Positions 41,526-50,771 of a DNA stretch of 64,000 nt are shown here, one piece after another. Source of the stretch: JABFXC01 sp045804265 (GTDB lineage Bacteria; Gemmatimonadota; Gemmatimonadetes; Gemmatimonadales; Gemmatimonadaceae); contig JBJMNK010000030.1 in assembly GCA_045804265.1 (NCBI GenBank), positions 10,498 to 74,497 on the forward strand. The letters are read 5' to 3'. Below the pieces are notes generated by a model. That model did no database searches, was not told the origin of the DNA, and was given only the letters and a program-made list of their open reading frames with translations. How positions within the stretch are numbered: the stretch's first letter is position 1; each line of letters opens with the position of its first letter. A program made the position numbers and the translations under genes.

Positions 41526-41653
41526 GTGGTGCTCCGTGAAGCGAATGGGACGTCGCCGGGCGCGCGGGCCCACCAAGATGGGGCGCCGCGCTGCGGTCGT
41601 ACAGGAGTTAGCAGATCTCGTACATCCGTCGCGACCCGCCTCCTCAGCCGCGA

Positions 41654-42028
41654 CTAGAACATGCCGTCGCGATTCGGATTTTCCGCGGGGATGGGCTGTC
41701 CGACATCCCACATCTCGGCGATGCGATCGCCAACGAAGCGGAAGAGGTGGACGACTGCAACACCGCGGTCATCGGGGCGCTGGCGAACATGCGAGTGGAC
41801 CGCGACGAAGTCACCGTCGCCGAGGACGTGCTTTACGTCCATCGTCCCCATTGGATTCGCCTGCGCGGCCGCGACTATTGCCGTGAGCAGCGTATCCATC
41901 CCGGCGGCGAAGTACGCGTTATGATGGCGCGCGCCCGCGGCGAGAAATGCCGCCGCGCCGTCCCTGTCGCCGCGGCGCGCGGCACGGAGGAAATCGAGAG
42001 CGGCCTGCTTGCGGTGATCGTTGGTCAT
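41654..42028 (-). CDS. SnoaL-like (NTF2-fold) protein
   Basis: A 124-residue protein of the predicted SnoaL-like group. Landmarks are ALDFLRAARRGDRDGAAAFL, ARHHNAYFAAGMDTLLTAI, VHSHVRQRPDDRGVAVVHLFRF and the ending GDRIAEMWDVGQPIPAENPNRDGMF, typical of small NTF2-fold enzymes of unknown substrate. No signal peptide. The start MTNDHRKQ at 42028 was chosen because the 40 upstream in-frame residues do not resemble the family. The stop lies 128 bp before the kinase start. Confidence 0.85.
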   Translation of the reverse strand: MTNDHRKQAALDFLRAARRGDRDGAAAFLAAGARHHNAYFAAGMDTLLTAIVAAAQANPMGTMDVKHVLGDGDFVAVHSHVRQRPDDRGVAVVHLFRFVGDRIAEMWDVGQPIPAENPNRDGMF

Positions 42029-42159
42029 CGGTCCCGCGTGGCGGAGGGTTCGCGCGCGATGCAAGGAAATGGAAATATACGCCGCCCACTTCGCCCTGAG
42101 CATGGCGGCCGCGCGCGAGGAAGCGTATATCATCGGCGACCCTCGCACCCCCCCCGGTC

Positions 42160-44472
42160 GTGCCTATCGTTCGCGCCGTCGCGCTCCTCGCCTCGCTCGC
42201 AATTGCACGCCTCGCCGCGGCGCAGGGTCCCGCGACGGGCGTAGTCGTGGGCCGCGCAGCAACCGTCGCTGGCAATGACTCGATCGCGTTGCGCGGCGCC
42301 GTCGTCGCCATCTCGGGAGCGCCTCACGAGGCGACGACGGCCGCCGACGGCAGCTACCTGATCGCCGACGTGCCGGCCGGGATGCGGATGCTTCGCGTCC
42401 GCCGCACAGGCTACCGAAATGCGGAACGGGTCATCGACGTCATCGCCGGCGACACGGTGCGCGTCGTCGTCCTTCTGCAGCCAGACACCCAGCGGCTCGC
42501 CCCGGTCGCGACCGTCGCTCGCTCCCCCGACGCCGAGGCGTTCGCCACCAGGCCTAACGTTGCGACGATCTCGCTCGGCAAGGCGGCGATGGCCGGCGTG
42601 CCGAGCGCGGGAGAACCCGACGTCATCCGCACCGCACAGCTCCTGCCCGGCGTCGAGGCGCGAAACGACTACAACACCGGCTTGAACGTTCGCGGTGGCG
42701 AGGCTGACCAGAACCTCGTGCTCCTCGACGGCTATCCGATCTACAACCCGTTTCACCTCGGCGGGTTGTTCAGCACGTTCATGGACGCGACGGTCGGCAG
42801 CATCGACCTCGTCACCGGCGCGTTCCCGTCGCGTTATGGCGGGCGGCTCTCGAGCGTGATCGATGTGCGCTCGGCCGAGGAAACGCGCCCGGGCGTGCAT
42901 GCCTCGGCCGACATCTCCGCGCTCGGCGCAACGGGCCGCTTCGCGGGCGCGTTCGACGACGGCCGCGGCACGTGGAGCATCGCCGGTCGCCGCACTTACG
43001 CGGATGCGCTCGCGTCGGCGTTCACGAACAACATCTTTCCCTACCACTTTCACGATTTCGAGGCGCACGTCGCATACTCGCTGTCGCACCGCACGCGCCT
43101 GACGCTGACCGCCTACGAAGGGCGCGACGTGCTCGACGCGAACCTCGCCGAGTTCTCGAGCGACTCGGGCTCGAAGGCCGGCGCGGGTCAATGGGCGTTC
43201 AACTGGGGAAACCGGATGCTCGGCGCGAGCATCACGCGCGAGCTCGGCGCGGACAGCGCGACCACCGGGCGCCGCCTGACGCTCGAGCAGCGCGTCTCGC
43301 TCTCGAGCTTCTCGACGCTGCTCGACCTTGGCGAGGGCGCGTTCAGCCAGGAGAGCCGCGTCAACGACGTCACGATCGCCGGCTCGGTGACATCGCGAGG
43401 CGAGACGCACGACGCGTCGATCGGCTACGAGCTCGCGACGCAGCGCATCCGGTACGCATCGGGGTCGACGGAAACCGGAACGTCGGACTTCGACATCGTG
43501 CAGCATCCGGCGTCGGCAGCGCTGTGGGTGGACGACCTCTGGCGCATCTCGCCGCGCTGGATCGTCGAGGGCGGGCTTCGGGGAGAAGCGCTGCGGGAGC
43601 GACACTGGGCGGCATTGTCGCCGAGTGTGTCGGCGAAGTACTTCATCACTCCCGAGCTGGCGCTGACCGCGGCGGCGGCGCGGGTCACGCAATCGCAGCA
43701 CTCGCTCTCCGGCGACGGACCGCTGCGCTATTTCGAGGTCTGGATCGCCAGCGACTCGGTGATCCCCGTTGCGACGGCGTGGCACTGGATCGCCGGCGCC
43801 GAGCGTCGAATGGGCAACACGAAGACCGTCCGCGTCGAGGGCTTCCTCAAGCGTTATGACAAGCTGCTCGAGGCGAATCCCTCGGAGGATCCCGGAGTCC
43901 ACGGCGACGAATTCCTTCCCACCGAGGGGACGTCATACGGATTCGACCTCTCGGCGCGGCTGCAGCCGGCGCGCGGGCTCGCCGGCTGGGTCTCGTACAC
44001 GTACGGTGTCAGCTCTCGCCGCCGCGACGGGGCGCAGTGGGCGCCGGGGCACGATCGACGGCACGACCTGAACGTCGTCGCGACGTGGCCGGTGGCGAAG
44101 TACCGGCTCGGTGCGCGGCTCGGCTACGCGAGCGGGACACCGTTCACGCCGATCGTCGGCGAGATCGCGCGACGGACGTACGACCCGTCGCGCGACCGCT
44201 GGGGAACCGGTGAGCCGCAGCGCTACCTCGAATCGTTAGGCGGGGCGCGCAACAGCGCGCGCTTTCCGCCCACGACCCGGGTGGACCTCGATGCCTCGCG
44301 CGAGTTCGCCATACGCTCGGCGCGGGTGCGGCCGTACATCAGCATCCTCAACACCTTCAATGCACAGAACGTGATGGTGTACCTTTACAAGTACTCGATC
44401 AGTCCCCCGACCCGCCGCGCGATCTCGCAGTTTCCCATCCTCCCGAGCGCCGGGGTGCGGATTGAATTCTAG
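42160..44472 (+). CDS. TonB-dependent receptor with carboxypeptidase-regulatory domain
   Basis: A 770-residue outer-membrane receptor with signal peptide (ends RLAAAQ), a carboxypeptidase-regulatory-like beta domain (about 25-105: LRGAVVAISGAPHEATT), a plug (about 125-230: LPGVEARNDYNTGLNVRGGEADQ, DGYPIYNPFHLGGLFSTF) and a barrel. The plug wording is that of the FecA/CirA-like group often found with DUF4249 lipoproteins, and one follows here. The start is a GTG at 42160. The substrate is unknown. It overlaps the next gene by 11 nt. Confidence 0.93.
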   Translation: MPIVRAVALLASLAIARLAAAQGPATGVVVGRAATVAGNDSIALRGAVVAISGAPHEATTAADGSYLIADVPAGMRMLRVRRTGYRNAERVIDVIAGDTVRVVVLLQPDTQRLAPVATVARSPDAEAFATRPNVATISLGKAAMAGVPSAGEPDVIRTAQLLPGVEARNDYNTGLNVRGGEADQNLVLLDGYPIYNPFHLGGLFSTFMDATVGSIDLVTGAFPSRYGGRLSSVIDVRSAEETRPGVHASADISALGATGRFAGAFDDGRGTWSIAGRRTYADALASAFTNNIFPYHFHDFEAHVAYSLSHRTRLTLTAYEGRDVLDANLAEFSSDSGSKAGAGQWAFNWGNRMLGASITRELGADSATTGRRLTLEQRVSLSSFSTLLDLGEGAFSQESRVNDVTIAGSVTSRGETHDASIGYELATQRIRYASGSTETGTSDFDIVQHPASAALWVDDLWRISPRWIVEGGLRGEALRERHWAALSPSVSAKYFITPELALTAAAARVTQSQHSLSGDGPLRYFEVWIASDSVIPVATAWHWIAGAERRMGNTKTVRVEGFLKRYDKLLEANPSEDPGVHGDEFLPTEGTSYGFDLSARLQPARGLAGWVSYTYGVSSRRRDGAQWAPGHDRRHDLNVVATWPVAKYRLGARLGYASGTPFTPIVGEIARRTYDPSRDRWGTGEPQRYLESLGGARNSARFPPTTRVDLDASREFAIRSARVRPYISILNTFNAQNVMVYLYKYSISPPTRRAISQFPILPSAGVRIEF

Positions 44473-45631
44473 ACGCGTGCTGCCGTTAGGCATGATCGCG
44501 CTGCTGGCCGCGTGCACGATCGAGGAAGTCGCGATCCCGCGCACCGACCCGCGGCTGGCGGTGCACGCGGTGCTGAGCGCGACCGCGCCGGTGCAGGTGA
44601 TGCTCCTCGAGCGAACCCGCAGCGGATCGGTGAACCTCGTGGCGCCGCCGTTCGAGCTGGAGACCCCGTTCGTGAACGACGAAGGGATCGCCGAGGCTGG
44701 TGCGGTCGCGACGCTCGTCACGCCGGGTGGACAGACGCTCGTCGGCCACGAGGACCTGACGCCCGGGGGAAGCGGCGCCGGTATCTACCGCTTCGCACTC
44801 CCCGGCGAGCTGCTCGTGCGCGAAGGGAGGTATCAGCTGACTGTGATCACGACGAAGGGCGAGCGCCTGACGGCGACGACGTCGGTGCCCGCTGGCGTTG
44901 CGGCGACCTTTCCCGATGCGCGGACGTTCGACCGCAGTGGCGACCCGATCCAGCTCGCGTGGCCGATCGCTGCTGGCGCACGCGCATACCTCGTCCGCAT
45001 CGAGACACCCTTTGGTCCGCGTTCCTTCTTCACGCGCGACACGAGCGTGCGACTGGCGGGGGATCTGCGAAATGCCGACCTCACCTCACTACCGCACGTC
45101 TTCATTCCCGGATTTCCGCAGGCGATCACGGTGTCGGCGGTAGACTCCAACTTCTACGACTGGTTTCGCACCCACAACGACGAGCTGTCGGGGACCGGCT
45201 TGATCAATCGCATCGACGGCGGGCTGGGCGTCTTCGGCTCGCTGGTGCGGCTGCGTTTCGACAGCCTGCAGGTGGTCGCCCCGCAGGATGACGCGGTCGC
45301 CGGAACGTTCGACTTCACCGGATTGCCGAACGAGCAGGTATCGCCACCGTACACGAGCCTCGAGCTGTACGTCGAATCGCGAGCGGCGCGCTCGGACCAG
45401 AGCGACGTGCTGAGCGGACGCTATGCGCGGCAGCTACGCCTCGGCGACGTCGGCTGTCCGGTGTGCGGGCTTCTCGGCTCACGCAAGGGCAGCCACGTCC
45501 AACTGGTGTTCCTGAGCGACTGGTTCGCCAGCGACACCGCCGACATCCTGGAAGGTGAGCAGCGCGGCGACACGATCGTCGGGACTTATCGCCTCCACGC
45601 CGGCGTGGGGCGGTTCATCAGGAAGCGTTAG
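44462..45631 (+). CDS. DUF4249-family lipoprotein
   Basis: A 389-residue lipoprotein with lipobox LLAAC and an extracellular beta-rich body. DUF4249 proteins are usually next to a TonB-dependent receptor, as here, and are thought to help it in capture of an unknown ligand. The start is uncertain: TTG 44462 overlaps the receptor stop by 11 nt and gives an Arg-Arg n-region (MNSRRVLPLG), whereas GTG 44477 would give a signal without positive charge. The Cys pair in GCPVCG near the C-terminus is notable. The stop codon lies in a CGTTAGGC octamer. Confidence 0.82.
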   Translation: MNSRRVLPLGMIALLAACTIEEVAIPRTDPRLAVHAVLSATAPVQVMLLERTRSGSVNLVAPPFELETPFVNDEGIAEAGAVATLVTPGGQTLVGHEDLTPGGSGAGIYRFALPGELLVREGRYQLTVITTKGERLTATTSVPAGVAATFPDARTFDRSGDPIQLAWPIAAGARAYLVRIETPFGPRSFFTRDTSVRLAGDLRNADLTSLPHVFIPGFPQAITVSAVDSNFYDWFRTHNDELSGTGLINRIDGGLGVFGSLVRLRFDSLQVVAPQDDAVAGTFDFTGLPNEQVSPPYTSLELYVESRAARSDQSDVLSGRYARQLRLGDVGCPVCGLLGSRKGSHVQLVFLSDWFASDTADILEGEQRGDTIVGTYRLHAGVGRFIRKR

Positions 45632-45700
45632 GCTCGTACGTTGCCAGACACCTGCGGCGCCAGGCGACGGCGCGTTGCACGCGGTCACCCGGCCGACCGT

Positions 45701-46102
45701 TCAGCTCGAGATCGCGATCCTGAAGCCGTCGGGGTCGTGGATGCGGAAGACCCGCGCTCCCCACGGCATGTCCGCCGGCTCGGTGGCGAGCACGCCGCCG
45801 TGATCCCGGATTCGCTGCGCGATCTCATCGATGCTCTGGGCGGTGACGATCATCATCGAGAATCCCTCGCCCTTGGCGCGTTCCGTTCCTTTGGCGCCGT
45901 CATCCTGGTTGAGCAGGATGCGCACGTCGCCGGCCTTGATCGAGACGCCAGCGAGCCTGCCGTTCCGCTCGTGGCGACGATCGAGCGTGAAGCCGACGAC
46001 GTCGCGGTACCAGGCCAGGCTCTTCTCGACATCGCCGACGGTCAGCGATACCTGCAGCGCTCGGGCGCGAAACGATTCAGGGTTGGTGCGTTCACTCGAC
46101 AT
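45701..46102 (-). CDS. VOC-family (glyoxalase-like) protein
   Basis: A 133-residue vicinal-oxygen-chelate fold protein with two beta-alpha-beta-beta-beta units. Core wording: LQVSLTVGDVEKSLAWYRDVVGF, GVSIKAGDVRILLNQDD and the ending WGARVFRIHDPDGFRIAISS. No signal peptide. The start at 46102 is the first Met before the fold. The function (resistance, isomerase or dioxygenase) is not deducible. It is convergent with the DUF4249 gene. Confidence 0.88.
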   Translation of the reverse strand: MSSERTNPESFRARALQVSLTVGDVEKSLAWYRDVVGFTLDRRHERNGRLAGVSIKAGDVRILLNQDDGAKGTERAKGEGFSMMIVTAQSIDEIAQRIRDHGGVLATEPADMPWGARVFRIHDPDGFRIAISS

Positions 46103-46149
46103 GTCTCGATCAGCGCTCCTCGCGCGACTGCGGGTTGGGCCTCGAATAT

Positions 46150-46737
46150 CTACGCGTGCTTCGCCGCACGCAATTCGAGCCCGCGGGTGTGTGGGGCGAT
46201 CGCCTTGTAGAAATACGTCGTGCTGCAGAAACTGCCGTCGGGCATCAGCGCGAAATTGGGGATGTCGCCGACACGCTGCCACCCGTTGCGGGCGTACAGT
46301 CGCGCCGCGTCGCCGCCGGTGACCGCGTCGAGCACGACCAGCGTGCGCTGCTCGTCGCGGGCTGCCGACTCGGCCGCCTGCAACAGGCGCTCTGCCACGC
46401 CCTTCCGCCGCGCGCGGCGGTGCACCAGCATCTTCGCGAGATCAGCGCGATGCGGCTGGTTCTCCGGCATCGCCAGCACGAGCTGCACGGTCCCGACGAC
46501 GCGCGTGTCTTCATCCTCGGCGACGAGCAATACGCGTTCGCCGCGCGCGACGCCGTCGGCGGCGACCTGCCAGAAGTGCGTTGCCTTTTCCATCGTCATC
46601 GGCGGCATGAAGCTCACCGACGCGCCGCCCTCGACGCAATCGATGAGCAGCTCAGCCAGCTGCTGAATCGCCGCGACCGCGCCGGCCGCGTCCAGACGGC
46701 GGATCGTCGCGCTGGTCATCGGGAGTGCCTCGCGCAT
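46150..46737 (-). CDS. GNAT-family N-acetyltransferase
   Basis: A 195-residue acetyltransferase. The acetyl-CoA loop reads VHRRARRKGVAERLLQAAE, and LYARNGWQRVGDIPNFAL follows in the right place for the GNAT fold. The ATG at 46737 has GAGG upstream; a second in-frame ATG at 46719 is also well placed. It starts 6 nt after the upstream small gene ends, so they are likely cotranscribed. The acceptor is unknown. Confidence 0.88.
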   Translation of the reverse strand: MREALPMTSATIRRLDAAGAVAAIQQLAELLIDCVEGGASVSFMPPMTMEKATHFWQVAADGVARGERVLLVAEDEDTRVVGTVQLVLAMPENQPHRADLAKMLVHRRARRKGVAERLLQAAESAARDEQRTLVVLDAVTGGDAARLYARNGWQRVGDIPNFALMPDGSFCSTTYFYKAIAPHTRGLELRAAKHA

Positions 46738-46743
46738 TTGACC

Positions 46744-47259
46744 TCAACGCGCGAAGCGGCGGTTGTGCCACCAGACGGCCCGACTGAGCGCACCGTCGGC
46801 GGCGAACTGCAGCGGGATGCTGACCACGAGCGCGACACCGCCCGCGCCAGCCAGGATCGCCTCGCCGCGGCGAAGCTTGCCGGCGCCGAGCGACCTGCCT
46901 AACGCGACGCCGCCGAGCAGGAGCCCGGCGTCCGTGAAGAACGCCGCGGTGCGGCGCACCCGCACCGCCCGGTGCGCCGCGGCGATCGCCGAATCGATTC
47001 CGATCGCGCGCGCATCGTCGCCGACGAAGGCGACGCTGACGTCGCGGGGCCAGAAGAAGTTGAGCAGCGCCATCCGCGGACCCGCGGTCCCTCGCTCAAC
47101 GGCGAGCCCGTTCCAGGTGGGCACGATGTCGAGGGCGCAGCGCTCGTACGAGCATGGCGCAGGCGCAGGCGCAGGCGCCTGCGCCTGCGTGTGGCGCGGC
47201 GACGCGCCAACGACCGCGAGGGCGAGGACGACGAGCGCGAACTTCGTCAGGCGTGTCAT
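46744..47259 (-). CDS. Hypothetical exported membrane protein
   Basis: A 171-residue protein with signal-like N-terminus (ALVVLALAVVGASP), an Ala-Gln/Ala-Pro repeat (AQAPAPAPAP) encoded by a 26-bp palindrome at 47164-47189, a two-Cys segment (CSYERC), then two Gly/Ala-rich hydrophobic segments near the C-terminus (TDAGLLLGGVALG; AGAGGVALVVSIPL). I do not recognise a family. It is 18 bp after the PQQ dehydrogenase stop and 6 bp before the GNAT gene, so probably in one transcript. Confidence 0.6.
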   Translation of the reverse strand: MTRLTKFALVVLALAVVGASPRHTQAQAPAPAPAPCSYERCALDIVPTWNGLAVERGTAGPRMALLNFFWPRDVSVAFVGDDARAIGIDSAIAAAHRAVRVRRTAAFFTDAGLLLGGVALGRSLGAGKLRRGEAILAGAGGVALVVSIPLQFAADGALSRAVWWHNRRFAR

Positions 47260-47277
47260 GTCTCGGGGGGGTGGGGA

Positions 47278-49398
47278 TCAGGGGAGGGTATACGCGACGT
47301 AGCTGTCGCTCGAAGGCGAGCCGAGCTTGCCGCCGCCGGCGGCGATCACGACATACTGGCGGCCATTCACGCTGAACGTCGCCGGGGTCGCATAGCCTGG
47401 GGCGGGGAGGGCGGTCTCCCAGAGGAGCTTGCCGGTCGCGCTGTCGAAGGCGCGGAACTTCGCGTCCTGGGTCGCGGCGATGAACACCAGGCCGCCGGCG
47501 GTGACGATCGGGCCGCCGTACTGCTCGGTGCCCGACGGCGCCGACCCCGCGGCGAGCGCGGGGTGCATGCCTAACGGTATGCGCCAGCGGTACTCGCCGG
47601 TGTTGAGATCGATCGCGTTCAGCGTTCCCCACGGGGGCTTGATCACGGGCATTCCGCTCGAGTCGCGCCACCGCTCGTATCCGGCGAACTCGTACGGTGC
47701 TCGGACGCCTGGCGCCGGTGTGTGCACCATGCCGCGTACGGAAGCTGTCGGCGCCGGATCGCCGCGCAGGTACGCGATCACCGCCTGCTTGTCGTTCTCG
47801 GGAAGGTTCGAGAACGCGGGCATGAAGCCGCGCCCGCGCTCGATCACCTGCCGCAGCTGGTCCGCGCTCAGGCGCGCTCGTACGTCAAGGAGCGCCGGCA
47901 CGCGGTCATTCCCACGCCGGTCCGTGCCGTGGCAACCGGCGCACGTGCTCTCGTAGACGGCGCGCCCCGACGTCGACGATGTTCGTTCGACCGGCGCGAC
48001 CGTTGGCGTCTCGCGCATCGCCGCGATCCATGGGACGTCGCTGGCGTTGACGAACAGCACCCCCGATTCGCGATCGACCGCCGCGCCGCCCCACTCGCCG
48101 CCGCCGTCGAAGCCGGGAAGCACGATGCTCCCCTCGCGGCTCGGCGGGGTGAACAGAACGTTAGGCCTGAGCGTCCGGAAGCGGCGCAGCGCCGCGTCGT
48201 GCGCCGCCGGCGAGATCTCCGCCAGGTCGGCCTCGGTCATCGACTGTCGCGCGAACGGCGCCGGCTTCGACGGGATCGGCTGCGTCGGCCACGCCTGCTC
48301 GCCGCGCAGGTCGGAGGCAGGCACCGGGCGCTCCTCGATCGGGAAGAGCGGCTCGCCCGTCGTGCGATCGAAGACGAAGACGAAGCCACTCTTGCTGATC
48401 TGGGCGACGGCGTCGACGCGACGCCCACCGTGGCTGACGGTGACGAGGTTCGGCGCCGCCGGCAGATCGCGATCCCAGAGATCGTGGTGCACGCTCTGGA
48501 AGTGCCAGCGCCTTTCCCCGGTCGCCGCGTCGAGCGCGAGCAACGTGTTGGCGAACAGGTTCGCACCGACGCGGCTGCCGCCGTAGAAGTCGGGTGTCGC
48601 CGAGCCGGTCGGGACGTAGACGATCCCGCGCACCGAGTCGAGCGACATCCCGGCCCAGGAGTTCGCGCCGCCCGCGGTCTTCCACGCGTCGGCCGGCCAC
48701 GTCTCGGCGCCGTACTCGCCGGTGCGCGGGATCGTGTGAAAGACCCAGCGGATCTTCCCCGTGCGAACGTCGTAGGCTCGGACGTCGCCGGGTGCGGAGC
48801 CTTCGCCTTCGCCGACGCGCGTCCCCTGAATCAACAGGTCGTGATAGATGATTCCGGGCGATGTGGCGATGAGATACGCGTCGCCGATCTCGCGATCGAG
48901 GCCGGCGCCAAGGTCGATCGATCCCGAATCGCCGAAGCTCGCGACAGGCGCGCCGGTCTTCGCATCGAGCGCGTAGAGACGCCGTCCCGCCGAGAAGAAG
49001 ATCCGGCGTTCGTCACCGCCCGACCAGTACACAACGCCGCGGTTCGCGTGCGACTCACGCGTGCGATGCGCGAACGGATCGAAGCGCCAGAGCAGCGTTC
49101 CGCTGTCGGCGTGGAGCGCGACCACGTTCAGCGCCGGCGTCGTCGTGTACATCACCCCATCGACGACGATCGGCGTCGATTGGATCTCGGTTCGCTCGCC
49201 GGGTGTCGCGTCGCCGGAGTGATACGTCCACGCGACAAGCAGCTGCGCGACGTTCGCGCGATTGATCTGAGAGAGTGGCGAGTAGCGACTCGTCCCCGGA
49301 TCGCCGCCGGTCACGCGCCAGTCGCCGGATGGATCGCGCCCCGCGCAGGCAGCGAGCAGGAACGAAAGCGTCAGGCAGCGAAGCGTCGCAGATGTCAC
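47278..49398 (-). CDS. PQQ-dependent dehydrogenase with inserted cytochrome c domain (lipoprotein)
   Basis: A 706-residue quinoprotein of the glucose/alcohol dehydrogenase type. Tryptophan-docking repeats of the eight-bladed propeller are clear (DVRTGKIRWVF, DAATGERRWHF, DLNTGEYRWRI, DSATGKLLWE). A cytochrome c domain with heme site CAGCH is inserted at about residues 475-560, so electrons pass from PQQ to heme. The start is a GTG at 49398, immediately giving a lipoprotein signal with lipobox LLAAC; the frame upstream is open but Arg-rich and not protein-like. The substrate (sugar or alcohol) is not determined. Confidence 0.92.
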   Translation of the reverse strand: MTSATLRCLTLSFLLAACAGRDPSGDWRVTGGDPGTSRYSPLSQINRANVAQLLVAWTYHSGDATPGERTEIQSTPIVVDGVMYTTTPALNVVALHADSGTLLWRFDPFAHRTRESHANRGVVYWSGGDERRIFFSAGRRLYALDAKTGAPVASFGDSGSIDLGAGLDREIGDAYLIATSPGIIYHDLLIQGTRVGEGEGSAPGDVRAYDVRTGKIRWVFHTIPRTGEYGAETWPADAWKTAGGANSWAGMSLDSVRGIVYVPTGSATPDFYGGSRVGANLFANTLLALDAATGERRWHFQSVHHDLWDRDLPAAPNLVTVSHGGRRVDAVAQISKSGFVFVFDRTTGEPLFPIEERPVPASDLRGEQAWPTQPIPSKPAPFARQSMTEADLAEISPAAHDAALRRFRTLRPNVLFTPPSREGSIVLPGFDGGGEWGGAAVDRESGVLFVNASDVPWIAAMRETPTVAPVERTSSTSGRAVYESTCAGCHGTDRRGNDRVPALLDVRARLSADQLRQVIERGRGFMPAFSNLPENDKQAVIAYLRGDPAPTASVRGMVHTPAPGVRAPYEFAGYERWRDSSGMPVIKPPWGTLNAIDLNTGEYRWRIPLGMHPALAAGSAPSGTEQYGGPIVTAGGLVFIAATQDAKFRAFDSATGKLLWETALPAPGYATPATFSVNGRQYVVIAAGGGKLGSPSSDSYVAYTLP

Positions 49399-49447
49399 GC
49401 GTTCCGTGGCGAGGAGCGGTGCCGCTTCGCGAGCCGCTCGATGAGGC

Positions 49448-50098
49448 TCAAGCGTCGCGAGGTATCGGCGGCAGGTCGTGGGCGAGGATGGGGATGCCGC
49501 GAATCTGGAGCGGGCGCGCGCGCGCGTCGAGGGCCGCGGCTGCGCCCAACCCCCAGAGGTGGAGGCGCAGCAGCGTCGCGAGCAGGGAGTGCGGTGAGGG
49601 AAGGCCCTTCGCGATCGCCGCTTCGATCTGCCGCGGCGCGCGATAGGCAAGGCGATGCGCCGACTCGAGCAGGTGCCGCACCAGGCAATCGACGTCGGGC
49701 ACCCGCATCAACCTCTCGATCTCCGACGCAAGCGCGAGCGCCGCGCCGGCGAAGCCATGCGCGACAAATGCGATGCGCACGCGACGGCGCATCTCTGCTG
49801 CTACCGGCTCTGGCGGAAGAGCGACGGTGATCGGCGCGCGCGGTGGACCAAAGGCCGGCGAGCTGTGCATCGGCATGAACAACCCTTCGAGCAGCGGAAT
49901 CCCCCCGCGGTGGTAGGGCGCAGCCCGCCGGTCGAACCAGCGCGCGACCGGAATCATCGCTCGCTCGGCGAGGATCAACCGCCGTGAGATCGGCTCTGAC
50001 GCGCCACCCGAGAGCACCGCGTAGCGTGGCGCGCGCGACTCGTTGAGCGCGATCGCCTCACGCATGTGACGCTCGAACGGTCCTGGCGGGAGGCTCAT
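49448..50098 (-). CDS. Hypothetical cytoplasmic protein
   Basis: A 216-residue protein without signal peptide or membrane segments, mostly helical. A recurring pattern is FERHMREAIALNESRAPRY near the start and LASEIERLMRVPDVDCLVRHLLESAHRLAY in the middle. I recognise no family. The ATG at 50098 is the best-placed start; the frame is open further upstream but Arg/Cys-rich. It lies 49 bp upstream of the PQQ dehydrogenase start in the same direction, so may be cotranscribed. Confidence 0.6.
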   Translation of the reverse strand: MSLPPGPFERHMREAIALNESRAPRYAVLSGGASEPISRRLILAERAMIPVARWFDRRAAPYHRGGIPLLEGLFMPMHSSPAFGPPRAPITVALPPEPVAAEMRRRVRIAFVAHGFAGAALALASEIERLMRVPDVDCLVRHLLESAHRLAYRAPRQIEAAIAKGLPSPHSLLATLLRLHLWGLGAAAALDARARPLQIRGIPILAHDLPPIPRDA

Positions 50099-50271
50099 CG
50101 ACGCAAGATGGACCGGCTGCGCCGCCGCCGAAACCCCGCACCGCGGATGAACGCTCGCTTGCGCCGCCGCCGAGCCTGACGCTCGAACAGCCGCGATCAA
50201 TCGCTCGCTCGGCGTCGTGCTTGCAACGACGGTCGCGATCACGCCGCACCCGACCTCGTCCGGAGAACCGC

Positions 50272-50739
50272 ATGGCACTGACCCTGACATCACCGGCATT
50301 TGCCAGCAACGGCGCGATTCCGCGCGAGCACACCTGCGACGATGCCGACGTCGCGCCGACACTTGTGTGGAGTGGCACGCCGGCGGGGACGAAGAGCTTC
50401 GTGCTCATCGTCGACGACCCCGACGCTCCCGACCCGAAGGCGCCGAAGATGACGTACGTGCACTGGGTGCTGTACGACATCCCGCCATCGGAGAAGGGGA
50501 TTCCGCGCGGTGGCCGCACTCCGGTGGGCGCACGCGATGGCAGGAACGATTGGAAGAAGCCCGGTTATGGCGGTCCGTGCCCGCCGATCGGGCGCCATCG
50601 CTACTTCTTCAAGCTCTATGCGCTCGATACGGTGCTCGGTGACCTCTCGTTCCCAGGCAAGGACCAGGTCGTCGCGGCGATGCAAGGCCACATCCTCGGC
50701 CAGGCCGAACTGATCGGAACGTACGAGCGATCGAAGTGA
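50272..50739 (+). CDS. YbhB/YbcL-family Raf-kinase-inhibitor-like protein (PEBP)
   Basis: A 155-residue phosphatidylethanolamine-binding-type protein. The family core is intact: FASNGAIPREHTCDD, LVLIVDDPDAPDP-like (SFVLIVDDPDAPDP), VHWVLYDIPPSEKGIPRG and YGGPCPPIGRHRYFFKLYALD. It has no signal peptide. The start at 50272 has GAG-rich leader; the 17 upstream in-frame residues are Arg-rich. It is convergent with the small membrane gene at 50765 across a hairpin. Confidence 0.94.
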   Translation: MALTLTSPAFASNGAIPREHTCDDADVAPTLVWSGTPAGTKSFVLIVDDPDAPDPKAPKMTYVHWVLYDIPPSEKGIPRGGRTPVGARDGRNDWKKPGYGGPCPPIGRHRYFFKLYALDTVLGDLSFPGKDQVVAAMQGHILGQAELIGTYERSK

Positions 50740-50742
50740 CCT

Positions 50743-50771
50743 GCGTCAGGCAGGCGCTGCCTGCCTAACGC
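50743..50771. terminator. Bidirectional hairpin made of inverted CGTYAGGC copies
   Basis: Left arm GCGTCAGGCAGGC (50743-50755), loop GCT, right arm GCCTGCCTAACGC (50759-50771). The arms are 13 bp and differ from perfect complementarity at one position (C versus T in the octamer). The TAG stop of the minus-strand gene (50765-50767) lies in the right arm. Confidence 0.78.

Noticed and set aside
47164..47189. 26-bp palindrome in the gene at 46744 as a terminator or mobile-element end
   Set aside because: It lies inside the coding sequence and encodes the simple Ala-Gln/Ala-Pro repeat; its symmetry follows from the repeat GCAGGC meeting its own complement.
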